28,999 bases of DNA from Desulfobacteraceae bacterium (GTDB lineage: Bacteria > Desulfobacterota > DSM-4660 > Desulfatiglandales > Desulfatiglandaceae). The stretch spans positions 1 to 28,999 of the forward strand of contig DQZA01000264.1 in the NCBI GenBank assembly GCA_011042035.1. The letters run 5' to 3'. Within the stretch, counting starts at the first letter, position 1, and the number at the start of each line of letters is the position of its first letter. The notes under the pieces are model-generated. The model did no database searches. It was not told where the DNA came from and saw only the letters and a list, made by a program, of their open reading frames with translations. Made by a program: the position numbers and the translations under genes. This document shows positions 26,250-28,999 of the stretch, one piece after another.

Positions 26250-26720
26250 TCATTGCCCCCGAGTCCCATCGCCTGCTCCAAAATCCGTCGCTATGGGGCC
26301 ATCTGTTTTTCCCTCTGAGACCCAGGTATTGTATATGTTATCCAAAATTCCGTTAATAAACGCCGCAGAGTCGGCTGAACCAAATTTTTTGCCCAACTCC
26401 ACCGCTTCGTCAATAGAGACCTTGGGCGGAATATCATCTCTGAACACTATCTCGTATGTTGCAAGCCTAAGTACGCTCCTATCTACTCTGGACATTCTCT
26501 CCAATCGCCAATTCTTAGAGGCCTTACGAATCCTGGCATCGACCTCCTGTCTATGTTCCACTACTCCCTTAACCAAATCCCTCGAAAAGCCCCTGACCGA
26601 ATGGGGGGCCCCAAAGTGTTGGCATACCAGATCGAAGGCCTTCTCAGGATCCCCGTTGTTGTATTCCATATGAAAAAGAACCTTGACTGCCAGTTCCCTG
26701 GCTCGTCTTCTCTTGCCCAT
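26250..26720 (-). CDS. nusB: Transcription antitermination factor NusB
   Basis: NusB binds boxA RNA with S10 and supports rRNA antitermination. The product (156 residues from the ATG at 26720) begins MGKRRRARELAVKVLFHMEY. It contains the conserved LVKGVVEHRQEVDARI, NWRLERMSRVDRSVLRLATYEI and PPKVSIDEAVELGKKFGS-type segments followed by FINGILDNI. A short acidic/glycine tail follows. A TTG seven codons upstream (26741) is an alternative start with an AGAGG, but the ATG matches the family start better. It lies downstream of ribH in the widespread rib-nusB arrangement. Confidence 0.96.
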   Translation of the reverse strand: MGKRRRARELAVKVLFHMEYNNGDPEKAFDLVCQHFGAPHSVRGFSRDLVKGVVEHRQEVDARIRKASKNWRLERMSRVDRSVLRLATYEIVFRDDIPPKVSIDEAVELGKKFGSADSAAFINGILDNIYNTWVSEGKTDGPIATDFGAGDGTRGQ

Positions 26721-26798
26721 TTCGCCCTGGTTCTCTGGCAATTGCCTCTGGTTTGAGCGGTCTCAAATGGCCCAGAGGTGTCGCCAGCAGTTCTCAGT

Positions 26799-27263
26799 TC
26801 AAAGTGCCTTGAATAGATTTACCATTTCTATAGCGGCCATGGCAGCCTCAAAACCCTTATTTCCCGACTTCGATCCTGCACGCTCCACCGCTTGCTCAAG
26901 GGTATCAGTGGTAAGGACTCCAAAGGTGACAGGCACCCCTGTGTCAAGAGCCACATTTGCTATGCCCTTGGAAACCTCGGCTGCCACGTATTCGAAGTGG
27001 GGTGTGGCACCCCTGATTACTGCTCCAAGGCATATCACGGCATCATAAGCACCGCTTTGGGCAAGCCTCTTGGCGACAAGTGGAATTTCAAATGCCCCTG
27101 GCACCCGAACGAGGTGCACCTGGTCTTCCTTGGCACCGTGTCTCAAAAGGGCATCCATTGCGCCCTCCACCAGCCTGGAACTTACAAAATCATTAAACCG
27201 ACTCACTACAACTGCGAATCTAAACTCCCGGGCATCTAGCCGCCCTTCGGTGGTCTTGGGCAT
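26799..27263 (-). CDS. ribH: 6,7-dimethyl-8-ribityllumazine synthase
   Basis: RibH condenses the pyrimidine intermediate with 3,4-dihydroxy-2-butanone 4-phosphate to give lumazine, the direct riboflavin precursor. The 154-residue product carries the full active site: SRFND near residue 21, VPGAFEIP (54-61), and GAVIRGATPHFEYV with the general-acid/base His89. It ends GFEAAMAAIEMVNL. Length and motifs are typical of the icosahedral-type enzyme. AGGGGGATGAA lies directly before the ATG, 12 bases after ribBA. Confidence 0.97.
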   Translation of the reverse strand: MPKTTEGRLDAREFRFAVVVSRFNDFVSSRLVEGAMDALLRHGAKEDQVHLVRVPGAFEIPLVAKRLAQSGAYDAVICLGAVIRGATPHFEYVAAEVSKGIANVALDTGVPVTFGVLTTDTLEQAVERAGSKSGNKGFEAAMAAIEMVNLFKAL

Positions 27264-27275
27264 TTCATCCCCCTT

Positions 27276-28505
27276 TTATTCTTCTTGTTTTTCCTCTTGC
27301 TCCTCTAGTATCTGCATCAAATGCCCTAGTTTCTGGCATTTGGTCATCAAATAGCGCTTGTTCTCAGGTCTGGGTTCGATCTCAATGGGTACTCTTCCGG
27401 TCACCTTCAATCCGTATCCCTCAAGGCCAACTATCTTCTTCGGATTGTTGGTCAAAAGCTTCATTTTCCTTACCCCAAGGGCCACCAAGATCTGCGCCCC
27501 AACACCATAGTCCCTGAGATCCGCCTCAAAGCCAAGTTCTTCGTTTGCCTCTACGGTGTCAAGGCCTTTATCTTGCAATGCATATGCCTTCAGTTTGTTG
27601 GCCAAGCCTATGCCCCTTCCTTCTTGCTGCAAATAGAGAATAACCCCCAGGCCTTCGCGTTGAATCATTTCCATCGCCTTTTTCAACTGTTCACCGCAGT
27701 CACACCTGTATGATCCAAAGACATCACCCGTCAGGCACTGGGAGTGAACTCTCACCAACACGTCCTTTTCGGGACTTATATCTCCTTTCACAAGGGCCAG
27801 ATGTTCATAGTCATCAATATCGTTTACAAAGGCAATGGCCTTAAACTCACCATAGGGCGTGGGGAGTACGGTTTTAGCGACCTTATGCACAAAGGATTCA
27901 GTCCGCATCCTATAGGCTATTATATCAGCGACTGTTGCAATCTTGAGTCCGTGTTCTTCAGCAAATTTTTCAAGGTCAGGAAGCCTTGCCATGGTTCCGT
28001 CATCTTTCATTATCTCGCAGATGACCGCGGCCGGCTTAAGCCCTGCCAACCTTGTAAGGTCCACAGAACCCTCTGTCTGCCCGGTCCTGAATAGGACCCC
28101 ACCTCTTCGGGCCCGCAGAGGAAAAACATGACCAGGCTGAACCAGATCTTCTGGTTTTGCATCATCAGCAATCGCGGTAAGGATAGTATGGGCCCTGTCA
28201 GCAGCCGATATACCCGTAGTGACACCATGGCGTGCCTCTATTGAAACGGTAAAAGCCGTCTTGTAAGGAGATCTATTGTCGTAGACCATTGGCGGGAGCT
28301 TTAGTCTGTCCACTATTTCTGGGGCCAGGGCCAGACATATCAATCCCCGTCCATATTTAGCCATAAAATTAATAGCCTCCGGCGTTACTTTTTCTGCCGC
28401 TATTGTCAGGTCTCCTTCATTTTCGCGGTTCTCATCATCCACTAGGATGATCATTTTGCCCTGCCGAAGGTCTTCAAGTACTTCCTCAATCTTCGCAATA
28501 CCCAT
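27276..28505 (-). CDS. ribBA: Bifunctional 3,4-dihydroxy-2-butanone 4-phosphate synthase / GTP cyclohydrolase II
   Basis: RibBA supplies both branches of riboflavin synthesis. The 409-residue product has an N-terminal RibB domain (about 1-200; DDENRENEGDL, HGVTTGISAADRAHT, GHVFPL) and a C-terminal RibA domain (about 203-400). The RibA zinc site is Cys257-x10-Cys268-x-Cys270, followed by QQEGRGIGLANK. In the RibB domain the usual GHTEA block reads GQTEG, so Gln143 replaces a histidine that is a metal ligand in E. coli RibB. The start is the ATG at 28505, one base after the ribE stop, with GGTGA as ribosome-binding site inside ribE. A longer open frame upstream overlaps ribE and is not credible. 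Confidence 0.96.
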   Translation of the reverse strand: MGIAKIEEVLEDLRQGKMIILVDDENRENEGDLTIAAEKVTPEAINFMAKYGRGLICLALAPEIVDRLKLPPMVYDNRSPYKTAFTVSIEARHGVTTGISAADRAHTILTAIADDAKPEDLVQPGHVFPLRARRGGVLFRTGQTEGSVDLTRLAGLKPAAVICEIMKDDGTMARLPDLEKFAEEHGLKIATVADIIAYRMRTESFVHKVAKTVLPTPYGEFKAIAFVNDIDDYEHLALVKGDISPEKDVLVRVHSQCLTGDVFGSYRCDCGEQLKKAMEMIQREGLGVILYLQQEGRGIGLANKLKAYALQDKGLDTVEANEELGFEADLRDYGVGAQILVALGVRKMKLLTNNPKKIVGLEGYGLKVTGRVPIEIEPRPENKRYLMTKCQKLGHLMQILEEQEEKQEE

Positions 28506-28506
28506 T

Positions 28507-28999
28507 TTATTCACCAAAGCCCAAGTTCTTAAGCATATTTGAATCAAGCCCAGAGGTCTCAAGGGCTCTATAATTATGTTTGTCATTTGCCCGTGACATT
28601 AGCCTTTCAATGTACTTGCCAATCAAATCAGTTTCTATGTTAACCTTTTCGCCCACCTCTTTTCTTAAAAGCGTGGTTGCTTCCCCGGTTTGCGGTATAA
28701 TGTTAACCTCTACCCCGTCTGGGAAGCACCTATTGATGGTCAGGCTCACCCCATCAATTGCTATAGATCCTTTCTCAACGGTGTACCTGGTCAAAGCTGA
28801 ATCCATCGCCACCCTTATGGTCCATGATCTCTGCCTGGGCTGTTTTCGTATTATAGTGCCCACCCCGTCAATATGGCCCAATACCAGGTGCCCTCCCAGC
28901 CTGTCGGTAAGCCGCAGGGCCCTCTCAAGATTTACACGATCACTCTGCTTTAGGGAGCCAAGAGTGGTTCTAGCAAGGCTTTCTTCAGAAACGTCCATA
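28507..28999 (-). CDS. ribE: Riboflavin synthase alpha chain (5' part beyond the window)
   Basis: Riboflavin synthase dismutates two lumazines into riboflavin and the pyrimidine intermediate. The visible 163 codons cover the end of the first lumazine-binding barrel (DVSEESLARTTLGSLKQSD, VNLERAL, GGHLVLGHIDGVG) and all of the second (SIAIDGVSLTINRC, NIIPQTGEATTLL, VNIETDLIGKYIERL). The frame is open through the right edge, and the first ATG in view (28998) is internal, so roughly 40 N-terminal residues are missing. It ends one base before ribBA, giving ribE-ribBA-ribH-nusB in one transcript that begins outside the window. Confidence 0.95.
   Translation of the reverse strand, partial: MDVSEESLARTTLGSLKQSDRVNLERALRLTDRLGGHLVLGHIDGVGTIIRKQPRQRSWTIRVAMDSALTRYTVEKGSIAIDGVSLTINRCFPDGVEVNIIPQTGEATTLLRKEVGEKVNIETDLIGKYIERLMSRANDKHNYRALETSGLDSNMLKNLGFGE

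Noticed and set aside
28506..28586. Upstream extension of ribBA to 28586
   Set aside because: It overlaps ribE out of frame; the family start and a ribosome-binding site place the start at 28505.

Overview
This window is ordinary chromosomal core-gene DNA from a Gram-negative (diderm, LPS-bearing) bacterium. The Gram-negative call rests on LptE, Lnt, LapA/LapB and a periplasmic-type AMIN amidase. The mix of families (UPF0280, an FmdB zinc ribbon with a long acidic tail, a TPR-AMIN-Amidase_3 protein, ribE-ribBA-ribH-nusB order, an Rv2613c-type HIT protein) resembles the former Deltaproteobacteria (Desulfobacterota). That placement is an inference from gene content, not a database match. Coding density is high, and I see no phage, transposon, CRISPR array or other mobile element.

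Layout. 1-2000: the 5' part of nusA and complete rimP on the minus strand, preceded by a minus-strand tRNA-Gly(CCC) with its own promoter and a hairpin-plus-U terminator just before rimP. 2000-5720, plus strand: corC, lnt, then prfB with a textbook programmed +1 frameshift. 5730-12823, minus strand: a tight six-gene run read as phosphoesterase - HIT - lapA - lapB - mutS - amidase from a good promoter at 12861-12889. 12824-15480: an intergenic stretch, fmdB (plus), a UPF0280 gene (minus) and a divergent radical SAM gene (plus) with a palindrome at its promoter. 15484-21123, minus strand: murJ - ppx/gppA - guaB - guaA. 21201-21467: rpsT (plus, UUG start). 21452-28999, minus strand: ribE (cut by the edge) - ribBA - ribH - nusB - an M17-N-like protein - leuS - lptE - holA.

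Functional themes are transcription and translation factors (NusA, NusB, RimP, RF2, S20, LeuRS, tRNA-Gly), envelope assembly (Lnt, LptE, MurJ, LapA/LapB, amidase), GMP synthesis beside a Ppx/GppA phosphatase, riboflavin synthesis, and DNA replication and repair (HolA, MutS). The less characterised parts are the FmdB / UPF0280 / radical SAM cluster and the stand-alone M17-N-like protein between nusB and leuS. I did not find a convincing undescribed multi-gene system.
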